Numbered from the stretch's first letter, positions 17,738-26,994 are shown. The stretch is DNA of 64,000 nt from Clostridia bacterium (GCA_017395105.1 JAFPWD010000023.1:21784-85783); one strand, 5' to 3'. Notes: generated by a model from the sequence alone, not told the origin. Program-made: numbers and translations.

Positions 17738-19444
17738 GTTTCAATTCCCTATGGGAATGGCAATACGATGGATTCATGCCGGAATGGCTTGAGTGGACTA
17801 ATATAGTTTCAATTCCCTATGGGAATGGCAATACATGAAGTGAAGTTCTTTGGCAACGTGTCCACTCTGTTTCAATTCCCTATGGGAATGGCAATACAAA
17901 AAGACCCCAAGAGCACCCAGAGACTGGGTTAGAAGAGTTTCAATTCCCTATGGGAATGGCAATACGAAGGTACGTGCAGGACGTATTAACGGAGGTGATG
18001 GGTTTCAATTCCCTATGGGAATGGCAATACTTTTTTTAATGATGCTGCAAATATCCTTTTGTGCAAGTTTCAATTCCCTATGGGAATGGCAATACGAATG
18101 CCGAGTACGACATTACCGCAGCAGAAGGGTTTCAATTCCCTATGGGAATGGCAATACATGGCTACCAACAATAATACCAACCCATCCACCACCTCGTTTC
18201 AATTCCCTATGGGAATGGCAATACACCTATATTCAAAATTAAAGGAAGAGAATATTGAGGTTTCAATTCCCTATGGGAATGGCAATACACATTTCGCTTT
18301 GACCACCTAAAAGCTGGTGAAATGTTTCAATTCCCTATGGGAATGGCAATACCAGACGTTGAGTGAAGCGGAAAAATACAAGCAGGGTTTCAATTCCCTA
18401 TGGGAATGGCAATACCCTGAACCGGTATCGACACCTACTCCTAAGCCGACACGTTTCAATTCCCTATGGGAATGGCAATACAATGCAGACCGTTCGCGCA
18501 CGCTTGGTCACGGGTTTCAATTCCCTATGGGAATGGCAATACTTCGCAGAGGAAGTTAAGCATGAGCTTCTGCACGTTTCAATTCCCTATGGGAATGGCA
18601 ATACATGACTGCATCGGGCATCACACTATCGAGCTTACGTTTCAATTCCCTATGGGAATGGCAATACCGTTGGTGACTACGCAAAGCGAATAGACCCTGA
18701 TGGTTTCAATTCCCTATGGGAATGGCAATACGTTGTGGCACCTTCAAGCTATAATCAGGAAGTCTTGTTTCAATTCCCTATGGGAATGGCAATACAAAAA
18801 AAGTTGCTCTTTTCTAATTCGTTTAGGGTATAGTTTCAATTCCCTATGGGAATGGCAATACGAACTAATTTCTGAACACCCTAGAGTCCTCGAGGTTTCA
18901 ATTCCCTATGGGAATGGCAATACGTAAGTGCATATTAAATATGCAAATAATAATAAAGGTTTCAATTCCCTATGGGAATGGCAATACTATTTTATATGAA
19001 AAAGAATATACGATAAAAAACTTGTTTCAATTCCCTATGGGAATGGCAATACGAAATTCAAGTCATAAGCAAAATATTACAAGATAGTTTCAATTCCCTA
19101 TGGGAATGGCAATACAATATTGGGGCTGAATCCCCACTTTTACTATCCTCGTTTCAATTCCCTATGGGAATGGCAATACCCAAGTCGCTTGGAGATAGCA
19201 ACTGGTTGCAAATGTGTTTCAATTCCCTATGGGAATGGCAATACTTTGAAAGCATTAAGAAAGCTGTTGAAGCGTTGAACGCGTTTCAATTCCCTATGGG
19301 AATGGCAATACCAATAATTACAAAGGACTTGACAAGCAGATTGATGTTTCAATTCCCTATGGGAATGGCAATACCGAACCAGAAAAAATATTCTATATTA
19401 ATATTCCGCTGAAATGTTTCAATTCCCTATGGGAATGGCAATAC
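17738..19444 (-). CRISPR. CRISPR array: 27 identical 29-bp repeats, 26 spacers
   Basis: Repeats start at 17738, 17806, 17869, 17937, 18002, 18067, 18129, 18196, 18260, 18324, 18387, 18453, 18514, 18576, 18639, 18703, 18767, 18833, 18895, 18959, 19024, 19087, 19151, 19216, 19283, 19346 and 19416. Each begins GTTTCAATTCCC and ends GGCAATAC on the plus strand, with a 6-bp ATTCCC/GGGAAT stem around TAT. Spacers are 32-41 bases. Read on the minus strand the repeat ends ATTGAAAC, the classic 8-nt crRNA 5' tag of type I and III systems, and a consensus promoter faces the array from the right. No repeat is degenerate. No cas gene is present in the window. Confidence 0.98.
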
Positions 19445-19460
19445 AACAAGCATTTGTTGT
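19443..19460. repeat. Inverted repeat at the leader-repeat junction
   Basis: ACAACAA and TTGTTGT are perfect 7-bp arms around GCAT, overlapping the last two bases of the leader-proximal repeat. It lies exactly where spacer integration would occur. Confidence 0.6.
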
Positions 19461-19467
19461 GGCTATA

Positions 19468-19497
19468 ATTATAGCACACAAGGTATTGCGTTGTCAA
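19468..19497 (-). promoter_or_regulatory. CRISPR leader promoter
   Basis: On the minus strand, TTGACA (19497-19492) and TATAAT (19473-19468) are both perfect consensus hexamers 18 bases apart, aimed into the array. Transcription would start around 19461, about 17 bases before the first repeat. This fixes the direction of the array independently of the ATTGAAAC tag. Confidence 0.9.
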
Positions 19498-19706
19498 CTT
19501 TTTGCCACAAATCTGTTCCATCAAAAAATAAGGTTAATTAAATTATAATAAAAGCATGTAAAATAACATTAAATTCATTTTTAACACTTATTTCTAATTG
19601 ATTGCCTCATTTTATTCGAATAATATTTCCGTAAAATACCGCCTATATCGTTTTTTCGCCCCAAATGCCCCAAACAAGCCCCCGAAACCAATGAATCGTT
19701 AAAATA
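19498..19706 (-). promoter_or_regulatory. AT-rich CRISPR leader and gene-free flank
   Basis: About 200 bases right of the promoter hold no reading frame and are strongly AT-rich up to about 19640, unlike the GC-rich surroundings. AT-rich leaders of this size carry the integration signals for new spacers. The rest of 19445-19873 holds only the promoter, this leader, and the terminator at 19707. Confidence 0.7.
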
Positions 19707-19740
19707 GCGGGAGCTGCGCTTTCAACCGCGCAGCTCCCGC
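19707..19740. terminator. Strong terminator ending the capsid cassette
   Basis: A 13-bp perfect stem (GCGGGAGCTGCGC/GCGCAGCTCCCGC) with an 8-nt loop; minus-strand continuation is TATTTTAACG. It lies between the last leftward cassette gene and the CRISPR leader and would stop phage-gene transcripts from entering the array. Confidence 0.85.
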
Positions 19741-19873
19741 CTTTTGCCGCCCGCTGCAAGCTGCGGGATCGGCATATTTAGGAGGAAAAACACATATCTT
19801 CGCTTTGTCTTACTCTCTTCCCTTTATCTCCCCAATACACAGTATGTTTATGCGTGCATTTTCGTGCATTGAA

Positions 19874-20107
19874 TTACGATCGTCCATCCTCGCTCGCAAT
19901 TGCATTCAGCGCCGCATTCGCGCGTTCAAGCGCGCCTTCGAGCATATTTATGCGCGCCTCGAATTCATAGACCTTGCCCGCGAGCAGGCTGAAATTCTGA
20001 TTGAGGCAGTTTTCATTCGCCTTAACGTCCTCATCATGCTTCTGCGCATCCTCGTTTTTTGCGCGCTCGGACGGCAGATAGATATAGTAAAGCGCTCTCA
20101 TATCCAT
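19874..20107 (-). CDS. Small coiled-coil protein of the phage cassette
   Basis: 77 residues, with a predicted heptad-rich stretch (about 44-72: YEFEARINMLEGALERANAA). Preceded by GAGGTGATGAAAG, 16 bases after the propeller gene on the same strand. It is the last gene of the leftward cassette. Not recognised; a role in particle assembly or tail is inferred only from position. Confidence 0.55.
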   Translation of the reverse strand: MDMRALYYIYLPSERAKNEDAQKHDEDVKANENCLNQNFSLLAGKVYEFEARINMLEGALERANAALNAIASEDGRS

Positions 20108-20123
20108 CTTTCATCACCTCTTT

Positions 20124-21539
20124 CTATTCCGTTCTGCGGCGAAGCCCCATCTCAAGCTCCGCGCCGCCCGTAAGCTCGAAGAAGCCGCCGTTCACGTTTG
20201 AAAAGGTCAGCCCGAGGCACCTGCCCTCGTTGAAAACGGGCAGCTCGGTCACTTCCCCGCCGCCGGCCTTTTTAAGCGGCGCATAATAGGCGCTTTTTTT
20301 GCCGTCCAGCTCGATCTCCACCTTTATGCCGTCCCCCCTGCCGCGAAGATAGAGCATCCTCGGGCTCTTTATCGCCGCCTTGTCGCCAAGATCGGTATAG
20401 GGAGTTCGCCAGAATGCCTCGATCGGCTCGCCGTCATAGCTCGTTGAATCGCCGAACTCATAGAGTATGCGCTTTCGGTTTATCATGATGAGCTTTCCGC
20501 CTATTGCGGCAAGCTCGCTTATATCAAAGCCGTTTCGGCGCATGTATTTGCGCTCCTCAAGATCGTAGACCATCATCTCGTCATCCATGCCGCTCGTATA
20601 GTTGAAATAGAGCCTGCTTCCAACTATCACCGCGCGGCATTTCGCAAGCTCCGCCCTCGCCATTATGCTTTTTATAAGGCGCATATCGGGGCAGGGGCGC
20701 ACTGTTACGCCGTTGTAATAGTAAAGCCCGTCGCGGGTCACGAAATAAAGCATATCGCCGTAAACGGCTATCGAGGTATGCCTTGTCGTCGGCATATCCG
20801 CATCGATATGCTCTATGGTATAGTTCGATGGGCGGTCGCCGATCAGCCTGTAAAGGCTGTTCTTTTTGAAGATAAGAAGCTGATTTGAAAGCGCCTTTAT
20901 CGCCACTATCGGGTCGCCGCCTATCGAACCGACCTCGGTATGCCCGCCCTCCACGGCGGGCGAGGCCTCGACATAGCCCCAATCCTCCACGGTGCGCCCG
21001 CTTCCGGGAAGCACGGAATAGTAGAGCCTGTCCGGATTCTCGGGATCGCCCGCGGCAAAGAGCCTGCCCCTGTACATCGTTAAAAACGAAACGGGAACGT
21101 TCGAGCAGCCCTCCGCCGAGCCGAAGGCCGAAACGCTTTCGCCGTCGAATTTAATCAGCTGATTCTGCCCGTCCGCTATCACGAGGCAGTCGGTGGAGCC
21201 TATGCGCACCATCGCGGCATCGCAGGTAACATTCGTATCCTGCCTGCTTGCGGTGTGCATCAGCTCCCAGCGGTTTGAAATAAGCGCATACAGCTTTCCG
21301 CCGCTCATAACGACCGGTATCTCGCCCGATGCCGTCTTGAGGCTCGAAAGCAGCTCTATTCGCCCGTTGCCCGGCACGGGAATGGCATTCAGCTTATAAA
21401 AGCCGTCCGCAACGCGAAGGCGGCCGCCCTCGGTATCCATATTTACGGCATCGATCGCGAACCTGCTTGAAAGCGAATTCTCGCCTCCCGCCTGATTTAT
21501 TCCCAAAAAATACGGGATATCGTATGTTTTTATGCTCAT
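20124..21539 (-). CDS. Phage head-completion/stabilisation-like propeller protein (P22 gp10-like)
   Basis: 471 residues, beta-rich, with repeated blades of the form VKALSNQLLIFKKNSLYRLI, AVYGDMLYFVTRDGLYYYNG and GSRLYFNYTSG. The opening (YDIPYFLGINQAGGENSLSS) resembles proteins annotated as phage stabilisation or tail-hub proteins that follow the head-tail adaptor in podovirus-like modules. Its ATG directly abuts the TAA of the adaptor gene, so the two are translationally coupled. In the P22-like order this protein plugs the portal after DNA packaging; here no portal gene is seen. Family call from pattern and context, not from a search. Confidence 0.65.
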   Translation of the reverse strand: MSIKTYDIPYFLGINQAGGENSLSSRFAIDAVNMDTEGGRLRVADGFYKLNAIPVPGNGRIELLSSLKTASGEIPVVMSGGKLYALISNRWELMHTASRQDTNVTCDAAMVRIGSTDCLVIADGQNQLIKFDGESVSAFGSAEGCSNVPVSFLTMYRGRLFAAGDPENPDRLYYSVLPGSGRTVEDWGYVEASPAVEGGHTEVGSIGGDPIVAIKALSNQLLIFKKNSLYRLIGDRPSNYTIEHIDADMPTTRHTSIAVYGDMLYFVTRDGLYYYNGVTVRPCPDMRLIKSIMARAELAKCRAVIVGSRLYFNYTSGMDDEMMVYDLEERKYMRRNGFDISELAAIGGKLIMINRKRILYEFGDSTSYDGEPIEAFWRTPYTDLGDKAAIKSPRMLYLRGRGDGIKVEIELDGKKSAYYAPLKKAGGGEVTELPVFNEGRCLGLTFSNVNGGFFELTGGAELEMGLRRRTE

Positions 21540-22082
21540 TTATTCATACCTGTTCGTTATCGTGTATGGGTCGCCGCAGTTCAGGCTTCCTCTCAGCTTC
21601 GCCTTGGCGGCGTTATACATCGAAAGATAGATATTGCCGCCTCCCTGCGTGGAAACGTCGCCGCCCATGCGCTCCCTTCCCACAACGTAGCTGACGATCA
21701 GCGGATGCACCGCCTCGGGAAGCTCGCTTATATCCGTTGCCGAGCGAAGCTCCTTCGGCGCGAAGCGGTAGGTTATCCTCGCCCTTTCGTTATAGGGCAG
21801 AAAGAGCCTGTCGGGGCTGTCCCCCATGCGAAACGGCACTCTTTTGCCGAGCTGCTCCACATACTCAACGCGAAGGCAGCTTCTTGATAGCGCCGAAAGC
21901 TCCGCCACGCCGTCAACCGGCTCCACCTCGTCCGTCCTTTTCAGCGCAAGCGTTAGGGCAAGATCGTTCTGCGCATCGTTTGCAAACGCCGCGAACCTCG
22001 TTCTATACACCTCCACGGTCTGCATATCGTGTGCGCGGTCGAGCTGTGCAAGTGCGGAAACTATGATATCGTTCAAAGTCAT
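21540..22082 (-). CDS. Phage head-tail adaptor-like protein
   Basis: 180 residues, mostly helical, opening MTLNDIIVSALAQLDRAHD, with RTRFAAFANDAQNDLA and LPEAVHPLIVSYVVGRERMG. This layout fits the helical adaptor that sits between portal and tail (SU10 adaptor or P22 gp4-like). A strong GAGGAGGAG ribosome site precedes it. It lies between the small capsid-associated gene and the propeller gene, exactly as in phage head modules. The adaptor call is inference from length, helix content and gene order. Confidence 0.6.
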   Translation of the reverse strand: MTLNDIIVSALAQLDRAHDMQTVEVYRTRFAAFANDAQNDLALTLALKRTDEVEPVDGVAELSALSRSCLRVEYVEQLGKRVPFRMGDSPDRLFLPYNERARITYRFAPKELRSATDISELPEAVHPLIVSYVVGRERMGGDVSTQGGGNIYLSMYNAAKAKLRGSLNCGDPYTITNRYE

Positions 22083-22101
22083 ATTCGCTCCTCCTCTCGG
22101 T

Positions 22102-22311
22102 TTAAAGCTTCATTCCTTCGGCACGGCTGAATGATGCAAGCCTCGATTCGCTCTTGAGCCTCTCCGTCTGCCTTCGTCTGTAGAGCTCGGCTACCTCGTG
22201 CGGCACCTCAACCTTCACGCCGCGCTCTATGCGATAGTTCACAGAGTTTATGCAGCACTCAAACGGCGCACCGCTCCCGTTCTTTTCGATAATGATGGTT
22301 TCCGTTTTCAT
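22102..22311 (-). CDS. Small phage capsid-associated protein
   Basis: 69 residues. INSVNYRIERGVKVEVPHEVAEL is a motif I associate with short proteins placed between major capsid and adaptor genes in clostridial prophages. GGAG lies six bases upstream of the ATG and the adaptor gene follows 19 bases later. Function unknown. Confidence 0.55.
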   Translation of the reverse strand: MKTETIIIEKNGSGAPFECCINSVNYRIERGVKVEVPHEVAELYRRRQTERLKSESRLASFSRAEGMKL

Positions 22312-22502
22312 TTTGCTCTCCTTTCGCCCGAGTGGGGCTTTATATCATTGAATAGGGAATGGTTCTGATGGAAATTTCCGTGCTTCTTCTTCGTTTTTCG
22401 GCTCGTGCGCCGCTCCGCTGCTTTTCATGCCCAAATGCCGCTCGACAAATCCGCTCAAATGTTGTAATATAGGGATGCAGTTTTCCGAAAGGACTTACCC
22501 AA

Positions 22503-23540
22503 ATGGATACGAATAAAGCCTCAAGCAAAGCTTACGCAAGCACGGGCGGAAAAAAGCGTTCAAAGGGCGGCAGCGCCTTTCTTGGCGTGCTCTTCGTGGT
22601 GCTCGCCTCCGCCTGCTACGGCATAACGCCGATACTTTCAAACGCAGCCCTGCGCGGCGGCTTCCCAAAGGACTTCGTTCTGCGCGTTTTCGGCAGCGGC
22701 AGCTTCGCTTCATCGCTGATCGCCTCCCCCGCCCGCGCCGTCAGCAACGAAACGCTCGTTGCCCTCTGCATGGGCATCGCCTGCGTTATCTCGTTTTTAA
22801 ATGCGCTTACGGGCGGCAAAAAGCTTACCGTGAGCGGAAAGCAGTTCTTCCATCTCTCCACGCTCGGCGGCGGGGCTTTGGCGGCAACGCTGCTGCTCAT
22901 CACCTACGCCTATCTCTATATCCCCGCGGGAATGACGATAGTTATAAACTTCACCTATCCCGTGTTCGTTCTGCTCGCGGGCATGCTCTTTTTTAGGGAA
23001 AAGGCGAGCTCCGCGCTGTTCACCTCGCTGCTTTTCGCCATAGTCGGAATCGCGCTCATCTCAAGCGCATCCTTCTCGGGCAAGGTGGAGCTTATCGGCA
23101 TTCTGCTTGCGCTCGCTTCGGGCATAGCCTACGCCGTTTACTTCCTCGCAGGGAAGAATTCGAGCTATGCGCACCTCGATTCCGCGGTTTCAAACTTCTA
23201 TATCACCGGCGCCGCATCGCTTCTTAGCTTCATAGTTGCCGTTGCCACCAAGCGCATAGGCATACCGACCGATCCCGTAATGTGGCTGCTGCTCTTGCTC
23301 GAAGCCGCGTTCGGCTATATCCTCGGGCTGCGCCTTCTGCTTGCGGGCATACGCATCCTCGGCTCTGCTCCCGCCGCCGCGCTCAACACGCTCGAGCCCG
23401 TTTTCGCCTCCATCACAAGCATGCTCGTTTTCGGCGAAGCGATCGGGCTTTTGAAGGGCGTTGGCATCGCGCTGGTGCTTCTCGGTGCGCTCATAAGCAT
23501 ACTTGCGCTTCGCTCAAAGCCGCGCAAAGCAAAAGCATAA
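22503..23540 (+). CDS. EamA/DMT-superfamily transporter inserted in the phage cassette
   Basis: 345 residues: a hydrophilic N-terminal 30 (many Ser/Lys/Gly) and then ten membrane helices in two EamA repeats (about 32-165 and 195-335). NFTYPVFVLLAGMLFFREKAS and ALNTLEPVFASITSMLVFGE are the typical ends of the two repeats. AAAGGA lies upstream of the ATG. It is read rightward while all flanking phage-type genes are read leftward, so it interrupts the cassette. Probable metabolite exporter in the inner membrane; substrate unknown. Confidence 0.88.
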   Translation: MDTNKASSKAYASTGGKKRSKGGSAFLGVLFVVLASACYGITPILSNAALRGGFPKDFVLRVFGSGSFASSLIASPARAVSNETLVALCMGIACVISFLNALTGGKKLTVSGKQFFHLSTLGGGALAATLLLITYAYLYIPAGMTIVINFTYPVFVLLAGMLFFREKASSALFTSLLFAIVGIALISSASFSGKVELIGILLALASGIAYAVYFLAGKNSSYAHLDSAVSNFYITGAASLLSFIVAVATKRIGIPTDPVMWLLLLLEAAFGYILGLRLLLAGIRILGSAPAAALNTLEPVFASITSMLVFGEAIGLLKGVGIALVLLGALISILALRSKPRKAKA

Positions 23541-23542
23541 GG

Positions 23543-24298
23543 CTATTTCAGCCTTGCAAGATGAGTTTTTGAAAACTCCTTCACCGCGCTCAAGGTGAAT
23601 TCACCGCAAACTCCGTCCGCATCGCCTGCGAAATAACCAAGCGCATTCAGCGCCTGCTGAAGCATTTTAACGGCTTCACCCCGCACTCTCGGCTTCTGAA
23701 GGCTCAGTACGATCTGCTCATCGTAGCAGTTTTCATCGTATATGAGCCTTCTCGTGCATAAGCCGCGATGCGTCCACGGGCGCTCCGAAAGCTTCGTCAC
23801 ACAAACGCCGAAGGCTATGCCCCGCGCCTCCACAACGAGCGGCTCGCCGCCGAGCTGACCGCAGATGAAGCCCGTGTGCATCATCCGCTCCTCGCTGTCC
23901 ATTATAAAAACCGCCTCGCCTATCGCATAGGGGCGCTTCACCGTGCCGATCCTTCCCTTTTCGGTGCACCATGCGCTGTAGCAGTAGTTCGGCGTGGCCT
24001 CCATGCCCGTGTAGGCCGTCAAAAGCCCCTGACTGTCGCAGGCATGCACCCTTTTTCTGGCGAAATTGGTCGTAACGTGGTCGAATCGCTCCCTCGTCCA
24101 CCCGAAGAGCTTATAAAAGTTCTCATATTTCGCTTCGATAAGCTCATCCGTCACCTGCTCCCCCTTCATACCGGGCAGGTATTCCCATTCCTCCGTGCCG
24201 CACTCCTCGATATCCAGCGGCAGCTTCGCTCCGAGAGGTATGCTTTCAAGCTTTGCGTGCGAGAGCGCGAAGCGAATAAAATCCAATGCGTTCTTCAT
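23543..24298 (-). CDS. Phage-type NlpC/P60 endolysin with peptidoglycan-binding repeat
   Basis: 251 residues without a signal peptide. ACDSQGLLTAYTG (Cys about 88) resembles the catalytic segment of C40 peptidases, and MHTGFICG followed by VVEARGIAFGVCVTKL is the pattern around the catalytic His in many clostridial phage lysins. The C-terminal 60 residues are a PG_binding_1 repeat (GEAVKMLQQALNALGYFAGD, FTLSAVKEF). It would cleave peptidoglycan peptides to release particles. GGAG precedes the ATG. It stops two bases from the convergent transporter stop. No holin gene is seen beside it. Confidence 0.78.
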   Translation of the reverse strand: MKNALDFIRFALSHAKLESIPLGAKLPLDIEECGTEEWEYLPGMKGEQVTDELIEAKYENFYKLFGWTRERFDHVTTNFARKRVHACDSQGLLTAYTGMEATPNYCYSAWCTEKGRIGTVKRPYAIGEAVFIMDSEERMMHTGFICGQLGGEPLVVEARGIAFGVCVTKLSERPWTHRGLCTRRLIYDENCYDEQIVLSLQKPRVRGEAVKMLQQALNALGYFAGDADGVCGEFTLSAVKEFSKTHLARLK

Positions 24299-24422
24299 TT
24301 TTTAAAACTCCTTATCCTTAGTTAAAATCATTTCAAATTCGCCTTTCGGCAAGCGTATTTCCTTCTTCGCGCCCGTTTCGGGGCGGAAAAGCCCGCCCCG
24401 ATCCCGGTTCACAGTAAAAGCA

Positions 24423-25637
24423 TCAGTTGGTCGTGTTCACGTTCCAATTTCTTCCCGGCGTTTGGCCCGAGCTCGTGCCCCCGCCGCCCGAGTAATTCGG
24501 ATCGAACGCCGCTCGCAGCCGCTCGTACTGCGCCGAAGAAAGATTCCTTCTCAGCTCCTCGCGTATCGCCGTCCAGTACGATGAATTGCTGTTGAAAACG
24601 TTGCTTCGGTCGCTCGAGGAGAGCGTATTCAGATACACCGTATAATTATAGTAATTGGAATCGCTGCCCGTGCCGGTGTCCGTATACCCTGCTGCGCCGC
24701 CCGTGTTTCCGCCCGCACCCAGCTTGTCCACCTTGGGCTTTCCGCTCTGTCCGCCGCTCTGTCCGCCGCTCTGTCCGCCGCTGCCGCCCGAGCTGCCCGA
24801 GCTGCCCGAGCTGCCCGCGCCCGATGCTTCGCGCATGGCGCGTTCAAACTCCTGCTGCTGACGGAGGCGCTCCATCTCGTAGGCGCGCCTGAGCCTCTCC
24901 TGCTCCGCCTCGAATTCCTGCTGACGGCGCAGGCGCTCGTTTTCGTATGCCTGCTGCTGAAGCTGGCGCTGCATCTCAAGCTCGTGCTGACGGTTTATCT
25001 CCGCAAACTGCGCCTGTATGCTCGCAAGCTCGTTCGAGGCGTTGTAAAGGTACTCGGCGAGCGTTGAATTATAGCTCGTTTCCATAGCGGCGATGTCGTT
25101 TGCGATGTCGTCGTGTTCGCGGTTCTTCATGCTTGAAAGATAGCTCGAGGAGCCCATGCCGCGCGAGTAGGCATCCGCATCCAGCTCCGCCATAACGGTT
25201 TCGCCGTACCTCTGTCTGCCCGCTATCGCCGCATCCACAGAGGGGCGCAGAAACGCCGAAAGCTGATTATAAAGCTCATCGAGCGTGGGTAGCGCCATAT
25301 CTATGCCGTAGCTGTGCAGAGCGGAGATAAGGCGGCTGTAATAGTCCTCGAAGCTGCCCGCATCGTAGCCGCCTGTTGGCGCAGCATCGCCGCCTTCGCC
25401 GCCCTTCGGTTGGTGATGCCCGCCTCCCGAGCTCATGTGCTGAGCGGATGCCTCGCCGCTTTGGGAGCTTTGCGCCTGTGCATCGAAGAAGCCGCCGTTT
25501 GCAGAGCCTCCCGAGGCCGTGTTCACGCCGCCCCCTCCCATCTCGGAATACTGAGGGCGTATCGGTTTAACGTCGTATTCGCCCCTCTTTTTCGATTCGG
25601 GGCGCACCCTTCCGCTTGTAAAGAAAAACTTTGCCAT
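24423..25637 (-). CDS. Coiled-coil, low-complexity virion-like protein
   Basis: The start at 25637 (MAKFFFTSGRVRPE) follows GGGGGATAG; an upstream extension to 25721 lacks support. 404 residues: Gly/Ser-rich N-terminus, a helical region, a long Gln/Glu/Arg coiled coil (about 215-275, MERLRQQQEFERAMREASGA), a Gly-Ser-Gly and Gly-Gln-Ser repeat linker, and a Tyr/Asn-rich tail. It lies directly after the capsid gene in the leftward cassette. Not recognised. An internal virion or tail-fibre-like role is possible from position and composition only. Confidence 0.55.
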   Translation of the reverse strand: MAKFFFTSGRVRPESKKRGEYDVKPIRPQYSEMGGGGVNTASGGSANGGFFDAQAQSSQSGEASAQHMSSGGGHHQPKGGEGGDAAPTGGYDAGSFEDYYSRLISALHSYGIDMALPTLDELYNQLSAFLRPSVDAAIAGRQRYGETVMAELDADAYSRGMGSSSYLSSMKNREHDDIANDIAAMETSYNSTLAEYLYNASNELASIQAQFAEINRQHELEMQRQLQQQAYENERLRRQQEFEAEQERLRRAYEMERLRQQQEFERAMREASGAGSSGSSGSSGGSGGQSGGQSGGQSGKPKVDKLGAGGNTGGAAGYTDTGTGSDSNYYNYTVYLNTLSSSDRSNVFNSNSSYWTAIREELRRNLSSAQYERLRAAFDPNYSGGGGTSSGQTPGRNWNVNTTN

Positions 25638-25732
25638 TCTATCCCCCGTTTCTGATCCTATCCTGCCATTTCCCGGGCGGGAAGCGCAATGATTGCCCCC
25701 GCCCGATTCGTATCCGCTCAAAGCTTTTCAGC

Positions 25733-26950
25733 TCAGGAAACGGTGTGCTCGATACGCACGAGCCACAGATCGTTGAGGATCGCGGCGGTGTACGCGGTCA
25801 CCTTTGCGCCGACGGTCGCGCGCTGATCGAGGGGATCGGCGGTGCCGCTCGAGCCGTGAGGCTTAACAATAAGCTGAACCGCGCCCTTGCCCTCAACGTC
25901 CACAACGCCGTAGGCATCCCTGCCGAAAACGATGGTGCCGTGAACGTCCCTTGCGCGGTTGGTATCCGCCGCGCGTTCGCCCGCATCGTCGCTCCAAACC
26001 GCATCGTCCGCGCTGAGGCTCGCGGTCTCGGTGAGATACACGGTGCGGGTCTCGGGATCGTAGGTGGTGTCGGCGGCGAGGGTGTACTCGGCTTCGCCGA
26101 TGCAGAGCTTGTTACCCGGGATCGAAAGGTAAGCAAGCTCCTCCTCGGTGGGCTCGTTCTTAAGAACGAAGGTCTTGCTTTCGCTGGTATCCTCGTCAAC
26201 GTAGTTGCGAACGGTTTGGGAAAACACCTTCGCCTCGGTGCTCTCAACGAATACAACGCCGTAGAGCCTGCCGATCTCGCCGCTGTAGATCGCCTCGGAG
26301 TTCTGATAGGTGGAAACGTTCTTCCACATCTCGTCGTTCTGAAGATCATAGGTCGCCTCGGGCGAGCAGATGCAAACAAAGTGCGGCTGCCTTCCGTTCT
26401 CGCTGAAGGGGCGCGCCTTGTTCTTTTTAAGGGTGCGCACGGCCTTTCTGATCTCGGTGGTGGTCAGCTTATCGTTTGCGCCGAGCTGGCTTCTTGCGGT
26501 CTTGCCGCCTGCATACTGAACGTTGCTGCCGTTTGAGACCGCATCGCGGGTGACCCACTCCACCACGGTGCCGAGCTGCTCGCCGAGAAGCTCGGCGGAG
26601 TCGTTGATGACCTGATCGTATGCGGTCAGATCGAGAAGATCCGTGACCTCCACGTATGCGCCGTACTGCTTGACCTCGGCCTCGACCTCGGTCTGCGAGA
26701 GGGTCTGACCCAGCGGGGTAACGCCTTCAACGAGGCCCTGCACCGCCCTTGCGGGATCGAAAAGGTTCCAGCGGCGGAAGTTGACGTACTTGCCGTTGTT
26801 GCGCGGGATGGATCGCTTCTGACCGAACTCCTGATAAACAAGGCGTGTCTTGGCGCTCTCAAGAAGCTGCCTGTCGTAAAACTTGGAGGGGAATTTGACC
26901 GCCCTGCTCGCGGTGGTGTTGATATAGGTTCTTGAAGTATCGTTAGGCAT
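25733..26950 (-). CDS. Phage major capsid protein, N4-gp56 type
   Basis: 405 residues. I recognise the N4-gp56 family pattern: an N-terminal FYDRQLLESAKTRLVYQEFG, the YVNFRRWNLFDPA segment, LVEGVTPLGQTLSQTEVEAE, QYGAYVEVTDLLDLTAYDQV, and a KNKARPFSENGRQPHFVCI core. This HK97-fold protein forms the icosahedral shell. GGA lies upstream of the ATG and the scaffold-like gene ends 45 bases before it. The frame is intact and of family length. No terminase or portal gene accompanies it in the window. Confidence 0.88.
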   Translation of the reverse strand: MPNDTSRTYINTTASRAVKFPSKFYDRQLLESAKTRLVYQEFGQKRSIPRNNGKYVNFRRWNLFDPARAVQGLVEGVTPLGQTLSQTEVEAEVKQYGAYVEVTDLLDLTAYDQVINDSAELLGEQLGTVVEWVTRDAVSNGSNVQYAGGKTARSQLGANDKLTTTEIRKAVRTLKKNKARPFSENGRQPHFVCICSPEATYDLQNDEMWKNVSTYQNSEAIYSGEIGRLYGVVFVESTEAKVFSQTVRNYVDEDTSESKTFVLKNEPTEEELAYLSIPGNKLCIGEAEYTLAADTTYDPETRTVYLTETASLSADDAVWSDDAGERAADTNRARDVHGTIVFGRDAYGVVDVEGKGAVQLIVKPHGSSGTADPLDQRATVGAKVTAYTAAILNDLWLVRIEHTVS

Positions 26951-26994
26951 GTTTATTTTTCCTTTCTTTTGATCGTAGTGTTCATGCTCCGCGC

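Noticed and set aside
17632-19412. Several small proteins with repeated FNSLWEWQY or SIPYGNGNT
   Set aside because: These are translations of the CRISPR repeat in different frames.
17738-19444. Self-targeting spacers
   Set aside because: Reading by eye found no spacer match within the window, including the adjacent capsid cassette; a real search was not possible.
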